Assembly (NCBI GenBank): GCA_963575745.1
Contig: CAUYUJ010000891.1
Coordinates: 918,665 to 946,164 of the forward strand
DNA length: 27,500 nucleotides
DNA from: Prorocentrum cordatum
Taxonomy: Eukaryota > Sar > Dinophyceae > Prorocentrales > Prorocentraceae
Direction of reading: 5' to 3'
Within the stretch, counting starts at the first letter, position 1; each line of letters begins with the position of its first letter. This document shows positions 8,286-18,245 of this stretch, piece by piece. The notes under the pieces are model-generated. The model made no database searches and was not told the origin of the DNA. It saw only the letters and a list, made by a program, of their open reading frames with translations. The position numbers were made by a program, and so were the translations under genes.

Positions 8286-10742
8286 AAAAAGGCGTTTGAG
8301 TTGGTTCAGCATCATCATTTGTTGGCCGCTGCGGCGGCCACTAGCTTTCCATTGTGGCAATTGTATCTCTTGGTCCAAATCTACCGCGCCCCGCGCATTC
8401 TCGATGTTGGGGGTGCTGTTGGGTCCTTGCTTTGTGTTGAACAAACGATTGTGCCTGGATGTACTTTTGCCACTTGTGTGCTGCAGTTGATTCTCTTAGA
8501 CCCTTTGGACGCCGTGCAGGCCGCCTGCCCCGCTGTGCAGCTGCCCGTCAACGTTGACGATTTTGGCCTCATGCGCTGGGGCACCGAGTCCCGCGTTGTC
8601 GGTGACATCACCGCCGCAGGCCAGCACCTGCTGCAGCAGCTGCGCCAGGTCGACTTAAAGTTCGCCCTCGACAAGTCTCGCGTTTTGAGCAATTTCCCTA
8701 CGGTTCGCGCTTCCATTGCAGCCAAGTTGAAGAGCCTTCAACCCCTGCCCGTCAGGTCTGAGCGTAATCCCGGCGTTGACTACGGCTCGGACAAGGTTGC
8801 TAGTCGAGGCACGGTCCGTGGGCGTGTCGCTTGTATGAGGCCTAGGTTGGTCCGAATGGGTTTCCTCAAGGGCACCAAGCCTCGTCGCCGCGTGCTCGGG
8901 CGCATGGCTCGAGCCGCTCTTGAGTCTTCGGTCATTTTCGGAGCGTCCGTTATGGGTACCAATGGGCAGGAGTTGGAGGTTCTTCGAGGTGCGGCTGGCA
9001 AGCTGCAGGACCACCGTCAGGATGGCAAGTCTCGGACTTTGAGCCTTCTTCTCTCCCCTGTTCCCCGATTGGACCCCATCTTTAGAGCCACTTGGTTGCC
9101 CGTCAAGTTCTACCTCCATGCGCTCTGGCATCGTTGGCTGCCCCACGAGGCTCTGGATTTCGGGCTTCGTGAGGCCCACAGGCACCTTTCTAGGCTGGAG
9201 CACCCGTGGCCCTCCATTAGGGGCCCCTTTTGCGCCCTGTGGGCCTCGCTCAGGCGTGTGGGCATCGTTGCTACTTCGTCCACGTCCTGGATCTGGCCTG
9301 ATGGGGCCGACGTCAACCCGATGAGCTACTGCCCCGTCACTGTTCAGGAGCTCGTGTTTCGTGCTGTGGAGGCGTGGCAGTATTGTAAGGTCGCGGAACA
9401 TCTCGAGGTTGACGACTTCGCCAACGGGCTGATCTTGGGACCCCTGAAGGCCCTCCTTGGCAGCAAGAGTAAGTTGTCGGCCCAGCAGCAGGGCCACCTC
9501 CGCAGCACGATCATTGGAGGGCAGTGGCCTCAGAAGAGGCAGTGGGCCGCGGGTTACGGCACGACTCACTCGTGTCTGCTCTGCCCCACGCAGGAGGGGA
9601 CTCTGCTGCATAGGCATTGCTATTGCTCTCGCTTGGACAGCCTCGAGGGCAAGCCCAGCTTTCTAGCTGCAGCAGAGGCTGCTGCCGCTAATTCAGTGCT
9701 GGCGTCGCTCTTCGCCGAGCGCTGTCTTGTTCCATTTCCTTCTCTGAACCGCCGCCCTCCTGGGTCTCCGATCTGTTGGGGGCTTGGAGGGCCCTCGGAG
9801 TTCACGGGAGATATTTACACTGATGGTTTTGTTTTCGAGGCTCAGTATCCCAGTCTGGCCAGTGCGGGCTGGGGGTGCGTTGCATTGCATCAGGACCGTC
9901 TAGAAATTGTCTCGTTTTGTTCAGGACCGCTCTTGGACCCACTGCAGTGCATCAATGCCGCCGAGCTTGTTGCTGTCATCAATGTTCTGCGCTTCGCGAC
10001 TCCGCCAGTGCATGTTTATACGGACTCTGCCTTTGTGGCTGACGGTTTTCATGTGCGTGGCCCAGAGGCTACCCGTGCCTGTGTCTCTGCGCGCGCTCAT
10101 CTCTGGAAGGAGTTCTGGAGGCTGGTGGATGACTGGGGCGGGGGGATTGAGATCAGCAAAATAAAGGGTCATGCGACCCAGGTTGAAGTGCAGGCAGGGC
10201 GTGGAACCTCTGCGCGTCACCGATACGGCAGTGCCAAGGCAGACGAGGCTGCCAAGAGCGCTGCTTCCTTTGCCAGGGTCCCAGAGGCGGCCGTCGCACA
10301 GCTACAGGCCAGATGCAAAGTCTTGCATGTCTGGGGCTCCTGGATTGCGCTTCTTTCCGAGGGGCTCGCGGACTGCGGACACCCCAAGAAGCATGCTCGT
10401 GGTTTGCCCCCAGTGCCCCGCTTGGTTCTCGTCAAGGATCCCGTGGCCACCGATCTGGTCAGTCGTGTTCTTGCCGCGCAGGCGAGCTGCTCGGGTAAGG
10501 TGCATGCCCTTGCTAAGTTCCAGCTTTCAGGAGGACCACTTGTGGTCGGCTGCACGCGTTGCGCGTGCTTTGCAGTGACGAGGCTTTCTGGTTTAACGTG
10601 CCCGTGCCCACCCGAGGTCACTGACCACGCTCGCAAGACGTTGAAGAGGCTTGCGAAAGGCGAATTCAGACTCAGTGGCAAAGTCTATCGAGTTCAATCC
10701 TTGATCAGGCTCCCTGTCCTGGCGGCCACGGCGGGTGTCTAG
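8286..10742 (+). pseudogene. LINE ORF2 part 3: RT palm, thumb, RNase H and C-terminal Cys cluster
   Basis: One uninterrupted frame of about 818 codons. It starts with KKAFELVQHH (rest of RT motif A), then IVPGCTFATCVLQ (motif B) and VNVDDFGL (motif C; Asp-Asp at 8556-8561, with Asn where an aromatic residue is usual). A thumb/connection follows, with a Cys/His group (CLLCPTQEGTLLHRHCYC) near 9570-9640. The RNase H domain shows IYTDG (Asp 9822), NAAELVAVINVL (Glu 9963), VYTDSAFV (Asp 10023), IKGHAT (His 10170) and KADEAAK (Asp 10242), so all catalytic residues are present. A final cluster (GCTRCACFA ... CPCP) resembles a zinc knuckle. It has no start codon of its own and is the 3' part of a broken ORF2. 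Confidence 0.9.
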
Positions 10743-10795
10743 GTGTTCTACGCCCGTGGGCCTTCGCCTGGTCGAGGGAGCCGTGTCCGCCAGTG

Positions 10796-10830
10796 GGGCC
10801 GAAGGCGGTTGCAAGGTGCGCCTTCGGCCC
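10796..10830 (+). promoter_or_regulatory. Perfect 12-bp hairpin in LINE 3' tail
   Basis: GGGCCGAAGGCG (10796-10807) pairs perfectly with CGCCTTCGGCCC (10819-10830) around an 11-nt loop. It lies 54 bases downstream of the ORF2 stop and about 50 bases before the element end. Several LINE families use a 3' stem-loop as the reverse-transcriptase recognition site. With no poly(A) present, that role is proposed here by analogy only. Confidence 0.6.
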
Positions 10831-10880
10831 TGCTTTCACTGCTGGAGGTGGACAGACTCTGCCCGCCCCCAGGTTGCGCC

Positions 10881-10897
10881 GAGGAGGGGTAGGAGGA
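10881..10897 (+). repeat. Candidate target-site duplication, right copy
   Basis: Identical to 5049-5065 and directly follows the last base of the LINE tail (GGTTGCGCC). It defines the 3' border of the element. Confidence 0.65.
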
Positions 10898-11102
10898 GGA
10901 GGAGGAGGAGGAGGAGGAGGAGGAGGAGGAGGAGGGGTAGGAGGCGGAGGAGGAGGCGGAGGAGGAGGAGGAGGAGAGGAGGAGGAGGAGGAGGAGGAGG
11001 AGGGGGGAAGCAGGAGGAGGAGGAGGGGTAGGAGGAGGAGGAGGAGGAGCAGGGGAGAGGAGGAAGAGGAGGAGGAGGAGGAGGAGGAGGAGGAGGAGGA
11101 GG
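10881..11102 (+). repeat. (GGA)n microsatellite, 3' flank of the LINE
   Basis: It begins with GAGGAGGGGTAGGAGGA, identical to the sequence before the element's 5' end, and continues as GGA with the same GGGGTAGG variants. A short (GACGAA)n run follows at about 11141-11166. Confidence 0.95.
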
Positions 11103-11367
11103 AAGTCGAATAAGAAGAACAAGAAGAATAATACGGAGACGAAGACGAAGACGAAGACGAAGACGAAACCCTCCGGAGGCCCTGGGCCTGTGGGGCGCCA
11201 GGGCCCGGCACGGCACGGCGCGCGCGGCGGCCTCCCGCGCGGCGCGCGCGCTCTCTTCGCCCGCCGGGGAGCGGCCGCGCGGCGGCCACGCGCGGCGGCC
11301 ACCGACCGACCGCTCCCGAGGCTGCGTGGGGCGGCGGGCAGGGGCCCGTCGGAGGAGGAAAAACAGA

Positions 11368-11495
11368 TGGGTGCCCCCCCCTGCCTGGGGGAAACGAGCA
11401 GTGAGGAGGAGGAGGAGGAGGAGGAGGAGGAGGAGGAGGAGGAGGAGGAGGAGGAGGGTTGGGTGCCCCCCCTGCCTGGGGGGTACGAGCAGTGA
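11368..11495 (+). repeat. 36-bp direct repeat flanking a (GGA)n tract
   Basis: TGGGTGCCCCC..CTGCCTGGGGG.. ACGAGCAGTGA occurs at 11368-11404 and 11460-11495, differing by a C and a couple of bases. A pure GGA tract (11403-11457) lies between them. This resembles a duplication of unit plus microsatellite, as at 2640-2950. Confidence 0.75.
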
Positions 11496-11509
11496 CACGG
11501 GCAGAAGAA

Positions 11510-11647
11510 CTCGGAGGTCCGCGCGGAGAGTTCTCGGATCGGCGCTGGGGCCCCCTGGGCGGCGACGCCGGCTCCGCCCCTGGCGCGCTCCGCGCGCCAG
11601 GGAGGGGGCTCCAGCGCCGGTCCGAGAGATCCGCGCAGACCTCCGAG
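11510..11647 (-). repeat. Foldback element C, copy 1
   Basis: Arms 11510-11550 and 11608-11647 are inverted copies (CTCGGAGGTCCGCGCGGA pairs with the far end TCCGCGCAGACCTCCGAG). The centre contains CTGGCGCGC-TCC-GCGCGCCAG (11580-11600), a perfect 9-bp stem. The same core, inverted, is at 18290-18310 in a second element with similar arms. No protein is encoded. A MITE-like foldback is the likely class. Confidence 0.7.
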
Positions 11648-11844
11648 ATTGTATGTTTATGTCATGGTTTGTTTCGCTGCTACCCCCCGCCCGAGGGCCG
11701 GAGATCTCGGCAGCGACAGCGCCCGGAGTGAGCATCGCAGCCTGCGGATCTCCGGGCGTGTTTCGGGCGTGCGGGCGGCAGCCGCGCGTGGAGCGGAAGC
11801 CTCGCCGCCCTCTCGCCCCCCAGAGATGTCAGGGCAGCGTCAAG

Positions 11845-11979
11845 GGGAGGGAGGGAGGGAGGGAGGGAGGGAGGGAGGGAGGGAGGGAGGGAGGGCGGAT
11901 GAGGAGGAGGTAGGTGGTGGAAGAGTAGGAGGAGGAGGAGGAGGAGGAGGAGGAGGAGGAGGAGGAGGAGGAGGAGGAC
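11845..11979 (+). repeat. (GGGA)n then (GGA)n microsatellites
   Basis: A pure GGGA tetranucleotide run (11845-11894) is followed by a GGA run (about 11899-11979) containing a TAGGTGGTGG interruption. Confidence 0.95.
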
Positions 11980-12055
11980 GTGGCTCAACACGATACTGCG
12001 AGGCGAAGCGAGGCGAAGGGGTGTCACGTCGGGCCGACGAGACCTGGCTCAAGGG

Positions 12056-12113
12056 AGTGGAGGAGGAGGAGGAGGAGGAGGAGGAGGAAAAGGTAGGAGG
12101 AGGAGCAGGAGGA
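12056..12113 (+). repeat. (GGA)n microsatellite
   Basis: GGA repeats with an AAAAGGTA interruption, ending at AGCAGGAGGAAGC. Confidence 0.9.
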
Positions 12114-12558
12114 AGCAAGCTAGGTGCGCTCGCGCCATATCTGATATTCGACCCATCCCACCCATCCCCTCCCGCTTGCTGATTTGTTTCATCTATGCGC
12201 TGGCGAGTGTCATAGCGGACCTGGAACCCCTACGTCCCCGCAGTTTCGTCGTCCCGCCCTCCTGAGGCCGCCAGGGGACATAGTTCCCCCGCCCCCAGGG
12301 GGGTCTTTCCTTCGCTCTCGCGTTCATCGCTGGATTCCTGTCTTTTGCCAGGCCCTGAACTTTTTACAGCTTTTCACGACAATGCATCTGTAATGCTTCC
12401 TGGGGCGCTCCAGCTCCCACCCCGCCTAGTCCCCTCGCGTGGACTCTTGTACGCGAGCTTCGCTTCGCTTCGCTACCAGCTCTAGTTTGATCAACCTCCC
12501 CTTGGGGTGAGGATGGTGGCGCCGTCTTCGACACCCGTGCCAGCAGCGACAGCGACAG
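12114..12558. other. No gene seen
   Basis: Mixed-composition spacer between GGA tracts, with a short CGCTTCG repeat near 12458-12473. No supported gene. Confidence 0.4.
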
Positions 12559-12621
12559 GAGGAGAAGGGAGGAGGAGGAGGAGGATGAGGAGGAGGAGGA
12601 GGAGGAGGAGGAGGAGGAGGC
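12559..12621 (+). repeat. (GGA)n microsatellite
   Basis: GGA triplets with one GATGAG interruption. Confidence 0.92.
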
Positions 12622-12870
12622 GTGGGCAACGTCCAAACCTGTGAAGCTCAGATGTCTTTGCCCAATGAAGCGGGCAAAGCCGGCAAGGGGCTCTGCAGCG
12701 AACGAATACGAAACGACCCGCCCCTTGAGGGATGCGGTTGTTGGCCGGACTGGGCAGGGAACGGCCAGGCAGCTCGAGATCATCAGCGACATCTGCCAGG
12801 CCCACCCGACCCAGCAGAGGGGCAGAAGTTTGAGCCTCCTTAGGAACTAAGTCGGACGGGCCTAGATTGG

Positions 12871-12972
12871 AGATGAATCCGTTCCAGAGCGATTCGGAAC
12901 TCTCTCAGAGTGTTCCAGAGCGCTCTGAGAAGGCCGCGGCGCCCGGGACGTCCTCCAGAGCCGCCAGATTGA
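12871..12972 (+). repeat. Dispersed repeat A, copy 2
   Basis: Shares GTTCCAGAGCG, GGCCGCGGCGCCCG and CCAGAGCCGCCAGAT in the same order with 327-407. This copy has an extra CTCTCAGAGTG segment between the first two blocks. Confidence 0.6.
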
Positions 12973-13559
12973 CTTCCTGCACCAAAAACCAATGGACGCC
13001 CTGAGGTCCCAGGGTTGGGTCTCTTGCGGGAGGTTTCTTGTGGTCCGGTGCCCCGACACAAAGCGTCCACACCCATAGCGGGAAGGTGATGCAACATGAT
13101 AACAACAACAAGTGCGAAATGCCCTTGCCTCGCACCCCCCTCGCCCCCCAAAACCCGGAGTTGAAATGTCCACATCTTTCCCCTGGCCGTTGGCCTACCG
13201 CCTAAGCCCGTCAACTCTGAATTTTGGGGAAGGGGGGTATACATGTTGGTCCGACGCACTTGAATGACTCAGGGTCTTGGCGAGACACGTGTGGACACTC
13301 TCAGTCCACCCACCGCCGAGCTCCTGCCGTGCGCAGGGGGCCCTGCAGAGGCCAGCTGGGGCTGCTCGGGGGGCACGCTGCAGCCCGCCGGGCCTGCCTG
13401 GGGGGGGGGGGGGGCTGCCCTGTGCGCAGCCCTGTGAGGCGTGGGCGGCGCGCGCAGCTCCAGGCGGCCCCCGAGGGGCTGGCTGGACGTGCGGCGTCCT
13501 GACTCTGCTCAACCCAGAGATCCAACGCATTGACAAAATCGTGACGGAGGTTCTTCAGA
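12973..13559. other. No gene seen
   Basis: No recognisable motif in either strand's frames. A run of G (about 13400-13414) and a copy of the CCAACGCATTGA motif near 13520 are the only features noted. Confidence 0.4.
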
Positions 13560-13804
13560 GTTTTCGGCTTCCAGGGGCCCTTACCGGGCCTCGGGACCGT
13601 CAGAGAACGGCTCAGGATGAAAAACCGGCCTTGGGGAATGGGTCGAGACTTCCTGGGACCCCGTATCGAAAACATCACGACATCGGATCTCTGGGAATAC
13701 GGGGTCCCTGGCAGTCCCGACCCTTTCCCCGGGACCGCTTTTTCATCCTGCGTCGTTTTGTTGACGGTCCCGAGGCCCGGCGAGGGCCCCCCGAGGCCGA
13801 AATT
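13560..13804. repeat. Foldback element of dispersed repeat B (arms about 107 bp)
   Basis: The left arm (13560-13666) and the reverse complement of the right arm (13697-13804) align over their whole length. Shared blocks in order: TTTCGGC, GGGCCTCGGGACCGTCA, AGGATGAAAAA.CGG, GGGTCG, CCAGGGACCCCGTAT-like end. By eye the arms are about 75-80% identical, with a loop of about 30 bases. The arm sequence also occurs singly elsewhere in the window, so this is two copies head to head or a foldback transposon. Confidence 0.7.
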
Positions 13805-14024
13805 GGCCAAAAACTTCCCGTCCTCACTTTTATCACGACGCGAACATGTCTGGGGTCGCTTCTCGCCCCGGCTGCCGCCCCCCGGCTCTGCAGCGGCCTG
13901 CTCGCGGCACCTGTCGCCTGCGGGGCCGCGCCCATGGAGCGGCGCCGGGCGGCCGCCCGCGCTTCGCCCGCGCCAGGCGGCGTCCGCTGAGGCGGGCGCC
14001 GCGGCACCCGCGCGCTGCCTTCGA

Positions 14025-14058
14025 CGAGCTACGACGACGACGACGGCGACGACAAGAA

Positions 14059-14154
<96 letters not shown>

Positions 14155-14252
14155 TCGTAACGACGACGACGACGACGACAAGACGACGACGACGACGACG
14201 ACGCCGACACGAAGACGACGACAACGACGACGACGACGACGACGCCACTGGC
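14025..14252 (+). repeat. (GAC)n microsatellite
   Basis: Long GAC/ACG triplet runs with small interruptions (AAGAAG, GTCGTAAC, CACGAAG). Poly-Asp, poly-Thr, poly-Arg, poly-Val and poly-Ser frames all span it, and none is taken as a gene. Confidence 0.95.
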
Positions 14253-14944
14253 GACGACGGCCACGCCGGCGGCGGGGCTGCGCGAGAGCTCCGAGGGCTG
14301 GAGGGCGGGGCCGTCGCCCGCTGGACGACATCTCCTAAGATCGGCGCTGTGATTTTTTCACAGTGGGCGCTTTCGCTGCCGAGATTCCCGACGACACGGT
14401 CTTTCTCGATCCTGGCAGTTTTTCTTAATTTCGGCGTTTGGTGCCCAGTATCGGGCCCCGGCGCGAGCAAGAATGGATCTCTGAGACCTGGAGCTCTGTG
14501 GTTGTGGAGATGTTATGTTTTTTTGGCATTGGAAAAGTGCCGGGTGTCATAGCACGCCGACCACGTCGTCGCCGTTGTTGTTGTGAAAGTTTTTGCGCGT
14601 GTCTTGGGGTGCTCGAGAGTGTGCGGTTGTTAGTCGGAACGTGCATCTGACTTGTGACTACTAGGCGAATGCACGGCGCCGATGTCGGTAGGCGGCCAGG
14701 TACCATGGTTCCGCACCCAGGGTTCCCTTGTTCCCGGTTCCGGGCCGATTTCGGTGGGCGGCCAGGTTCTTTGGTTTTCTGTTCCAGGTCCGAAGGTCTT
14801 AGTGTCGGAAGTTTTCGGGGTTCTCAACTTCTTGGTTGCGGCCAAATACCGAGTTCCTTGGGGCCACGGTCAGAATGGTATAGTAGATCGTGGATATTTG
14901 AAGAGCGTACAACATGTTGTATAGAGAAGGGTAAAGAGATATAA
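14253..14944. other. No gene; local repeat at 14681-14800
   Basis: GCCGATGTCGGTAGGCGGCC (14681) and GCCGATTTCGGTGGGCGGCC (14744) start two diverged tandem units of about 64 bp. A third, diverged copy is near 15339 (GCCGATTTCGCTGGGTGGCC). The rest shows nothing recognisable. Confidence 0.5.
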
Positions 14945-15103
14945 CAATTTAGCATGTACATATGTGTACATACACAAATAATTTACTGAGCCAGCCGGTA
15001 TACATGTATATGGTCGAGAAGAGAGCATCGCGAATTGATGGTTGAGTTGGCACGAGTGTAGTACGACTGTATGAAACGAGAGAGTGAGAGAGAGCGAGAA
15101 GAG

Positions 15104-15134
<31 letters not shown>

Positions 15135-16180
15135 GAGGAAAAGACAGAGAGAGAGAGAGAGATAGAACCCGTAGGGAAACTTATTTACACATCTGGACAG
15201 AGGGAAAGGGGGAGAGGAAAAGAGACAGAGAGAGTGAGAAAGTAGAACGTAGGCAGTGAGACCAGAGAGTAGTTCCCTCATCAGCGCCTGCACTGAAGGG
15301 GTCCTATGGGCGACTGAAAGAGGAGGCGAAAGTGGCGGGCCGATTTCGCTGGGTGGCCGGGCTCCAAGGTTCGCGGCTTTCGCGGTTTTGGGGTTCTGGT
15401 CGATGGGCGACCCGTCTCCCAGGTTCGTGGTTCCGGGCCCAGGGTTTCATGGTGCGGTGGGGGTGTTCTTTGTTTTCGAATTTTCGAGTTTTGTCAGAGC
15501 GTTGGCGACCAGGGTCAGGATGAGAGCATCGATAGCAGAATGCGGAACAAAATCTTGTATGATACGTGAAGCGACAATTAAGCAGAAAGGTGAGAGAATA
15601 GAGGTTAGAGAAGAGAGGTATATTGATTATTGGGGGTCTACAGGGTGCGCATGGTAGTACCACTTGAGAGAGGAAGGGAAGGAGAGAGGCAGTAACACTT
15701 GAGAGAGGAAGGGGAGGAGAGATGGAGTAGAGAGCGACAGAAGTATATAGAGAGAGAGATAGAGTATTGGCGACCACTGTTAGCTAAGAGTTGAAGATGT
15801 ATGGTGAGGCAGGGTGCGAGGGTATATAGTTCAGATATGGTGAGAGAGGGGCGAACAAAACACACAAACAACAAAACAATAAAGGCGTGTCAGAGACCAC
15901 GTGGCGAAGCGGGGCAGAGAGAGAGAGGGAGGGAGAGAGATGGAGAGAAATGGTGAAAGGAACATGCACACTAACACAGACTTTCTATTTACACAAGTAT
16001 ATATAGAGAGAGTTTAGAACAGGTATGATGCAATAGAGTGCAAAACGAGGTGTGGATGCATATCAAGATATCCGGGACTAAGCTATACGAGAAGTAGGCA
16101 GCATAACAGAGAGTCAGAGAGAGAGAGAAGGAGAGAGCAGCCGTGAAGTGCAGGAGAAACACCCAGGGATACCACTGACC
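14945..16180 (+). repeat. (GA)n-rich, AT-richer region
   Basis: A TACATATGTGTACATAC-type segment (14953-15012) is followed by long AGAGAG runs (about 15076-15165, 15205-15240) and scattered shorter GA runs to about 16135. Base composition is clearly less GC-rich than the rest of the window. The minus-strand frames here are Ser/Leu-rich low complexity. No gene is supported. Confidence 0.75.
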
Positions 16181-16616
16181 TGCGTTAATCAGGTATGATT
16201 TTACGTGAACGCCATACAGCCTCTGAACACAAAACACATACCCGGACGCCATTTGTTTTCTGAACGCGGAACTTAAAGTGCGAGATGTGATCTTTACATG
16301 TGCCGTCAGCAGAGACTGAGGCACTTACGGAAGATTTGTGAGCAGGTTCGCAGGCACCTGCTGAAGACATGTCAGGGGCAACTGTCGTGGGAAGCGGCGC
16401 AGGTGGGGAAGCATCTGCCCCCGATCACCGATTGATCTCCAGCAGGGGCCCGATAGCCCGCTCCGCCCAGGAACTTTCGGATTTGCTATCCGGGCCCCAT
16501 CGCCCATCCATCATCGATGTATCGACAATTCCAGCTCGATGTTTTCCACCCTGCCTGGGTTCACCCCTGACGCTTCCCCCTGAGTCCCCTGTAGCCAGGA
16601 CGGACCTTGGTAGAGC

Positions 16617-16996
16617 TGGTCGTCGTCGTCACCGCCGTCATCGTCGTCGTTGTCGTCACCGCCGCCCTCGTCGTCGTCGCCTTCGTCAACGCCGCCCTCG
16701 TCGCCGTCCCCGTCCTCGTTGTTTCGGATGCTTTTTGGGTCGGCGTTTCGGGAGGTGCTCTCCTTAGCAGGGCGCAGCCCAGGATACTGGCCCGGAGGGG
16801 CCAGGCCTGGGAGGTGTCCTGGGACCGTCTTTGAGCCGATAGTGGTCGGGGGGCGGCGGCGACAACGACGACGGAGCTGACGACGAAGGCGGCGACGAAG
16901 CTGACCTCGATGATGACGACGGCGGCGGTGACGACGACGACGACGACGAGGGCGGCGGTGACGACGACGGTGCCGGCGTTGGCGACGACAGTGCCA

Positions 16997-17027
<31 letters not shown>

Positions 17028-17172
17028 GGGCGGCGGTGAACGGTGGTGGCGGCGACGGCCGCGCCGTCGACGACGGCGGCGACGACGATGATTGCGGCAG
17101 CGATGACGACGGCGGCGGTGACGACAACGACGGTGGCGACGTTTACGACGACGGCGTCGGGGGCGATGATGG
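16617..17172. repeat. (GTC)n / (GAC)n region with opposed orientation
   Basis: Up to about 16715 the + strand reads GTC/GCC triplets; from about 16857 it reads GAC/GGC triplets. A 28-bp perfect inverted match (16652-16679 with 16938-16965, core CACCGCCGCCCTCGTCG) allows a very large hairpin. The non-repetitive centre (16720-16850) shows nothing recognisable. Confidence 0.85.
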
Positions 17173-18040
17173 GAGGTTGTGTCCGTCCTCCTCGCCGTCC
17201 TTGCATGCCCTCCTTATCCTGCTGTGTCGTATTTTCCTCATCGTCATCGTCCGCCTCCTGTGTCCCTCCCCACGCCCGCAGCAGTGCCGAATGGGGCTAC
17301 CAAAGGGGGACCCGCTCTCCTAAACCCAACTGCGGACCTGAGCCAGTCTCCTGGGTGAGTCCTTGTCTTCGTCCTCATGTGCCCCCTTTTCCTATGTTTT
17401 GTCCTCCCGCGGCACCCTGCTCAGGGGCGTTTGGCGCGGGTACATGGTGGGCTCTCGGATGGAGCCAGGCTGTATTGTGCTGTACTCAGCGGAAGCGGAC
17501 ATGAATGTCACCAGCTCCGAACAACGAAACACGACTCAAGCGATGCCTTGTTCAGTCTGAGCGGGCAGTTCAAGACCATGCCTTGTGAATAGCTGGGCAG
17601 TGTCCCACTTCTTTTCCCACAGGCCATCGGATGGATGGGGCCAGGCTTTCGGCTGATCCCCCCCTCTCTCTCACGAGATCTCGCGCCAGCGGCCACGAAA
17701 TCCAGCAGCGTCACGCTTGCACCGCCGATATCCAGACGTCCCACATCGCGATGTTGCTCGACCTTTCCCTTGAGGGGTAGGGATTCGCCCTCGGTGCATG
17801 TTCGACCGTCCCGTCGCCCCTAAAACGGACCCCCGAGGCCGAAATCAAGGAAAAACACCCGGATTGAAACAGCACACCCTTGCGGCAGAAGACCCTAACC
17901 AGCTTTACACAGATCACGATGTGGGACCACGATGGGGGCCACGATTTGGGGGGCCGCGTTGGGGTACAGGAAGGGGGATTCAGCAAAGATGGGCTGTTGT
18001 TTTCGGGGCACGGGCTCTCATCTCGCGTGGCAACATGCTT
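17173..18040. other. No gene; minor repeats
   Basis: Two short tandem-like units (ATGCCTTGTTCAG ... GGGCAGTTC and ATGCCTTGTGAAT ... GGGCAGTGTC) lie at about 17541-17608. An inverted partial copy of dispersed repeat B (ACCGTCCCGTCG ... CCCCGAGGCCGAAAT) is at about 17803-17846. No coding evidence. Confidence 0.4.
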
Positions 18041-18044
18041 CAGA

Positions 18045-18150
18045 CAGTCATACATGTGTATTCGTATACATATACATCCATATATGTGTATAAGTCTATA
18101 TGTGCATATTTAGATACACTTATGTGTGTATATGTTGCCTACTATGAAAC
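18045..18150 (+). repeat. (TA/TG)n-rich AT segment
   Basis: ATACATATACATCCATATATGTGTATAAG-style sequence in a GC-rich context, similar in texture to 14953-15012. Confidence 0.7.
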
Positions 18151-18245
18151 AAAACATACCTGGCTTGTTCTTATGTGCCGATCCCTTGCACCGACACGCT
18201 GCAATGCCGAAGAAGAAGAAGAAGCTGCATACACATAAATGCTAG

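Larger units (their letters stand above)
5066..10880 (+). mobile_element. Full-length, decayed dinoflagellate non-LTR retrotransposon (LINE)
   Basis: About 5.8 kb. Order of parts: spliced leader (5067-5088), second degenerate leader (5089-5112), short 5' leader, ORF1 with RanBP2-type zinc finger (5227-6387), ORF2 with APE-like endonuclease (from about 6362), reverse transcriptase (about 7870-8730), RNase H (about 9800-10290) and a C-terminal Cys cluster (about 10545-10610), then a 138-bp 3' tail with a strong hairpin and no poly(A). No LTRs are seen. ORF2 is disabled by TAG at 7289 and 7689, a frame change near 7350, and frame changes near A-runs at about 8205 and 8285. The copy is therefore probably immobile on its own. 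Flanking GGA repeats carry a 16-17 bp direct repeat at both junctions. The clade cannot be named without a tree. Confidence 0.9.

Noticed and set aside
12040-12062. TGGCTCAAGG, a possible spliced-leader end
   Set aside because: Only the last few bases match; the upstream part (CGACGAGACC) does not resemble the leader.
13301-14552. Long overlapping frames (minus 389 codons, plus 311 codons) across the GAC tract
   Set aside because: Poly-Val/Ser/Arg and poly-Asp/Thr/Arg products of the microsatellite plus the foldback element.
16511-17206. 231-codon minus-strand frame and overlapping frames
   Set aside because: Triplet-repeat artefact; amino-acid runs change with frame but all frames stay open.
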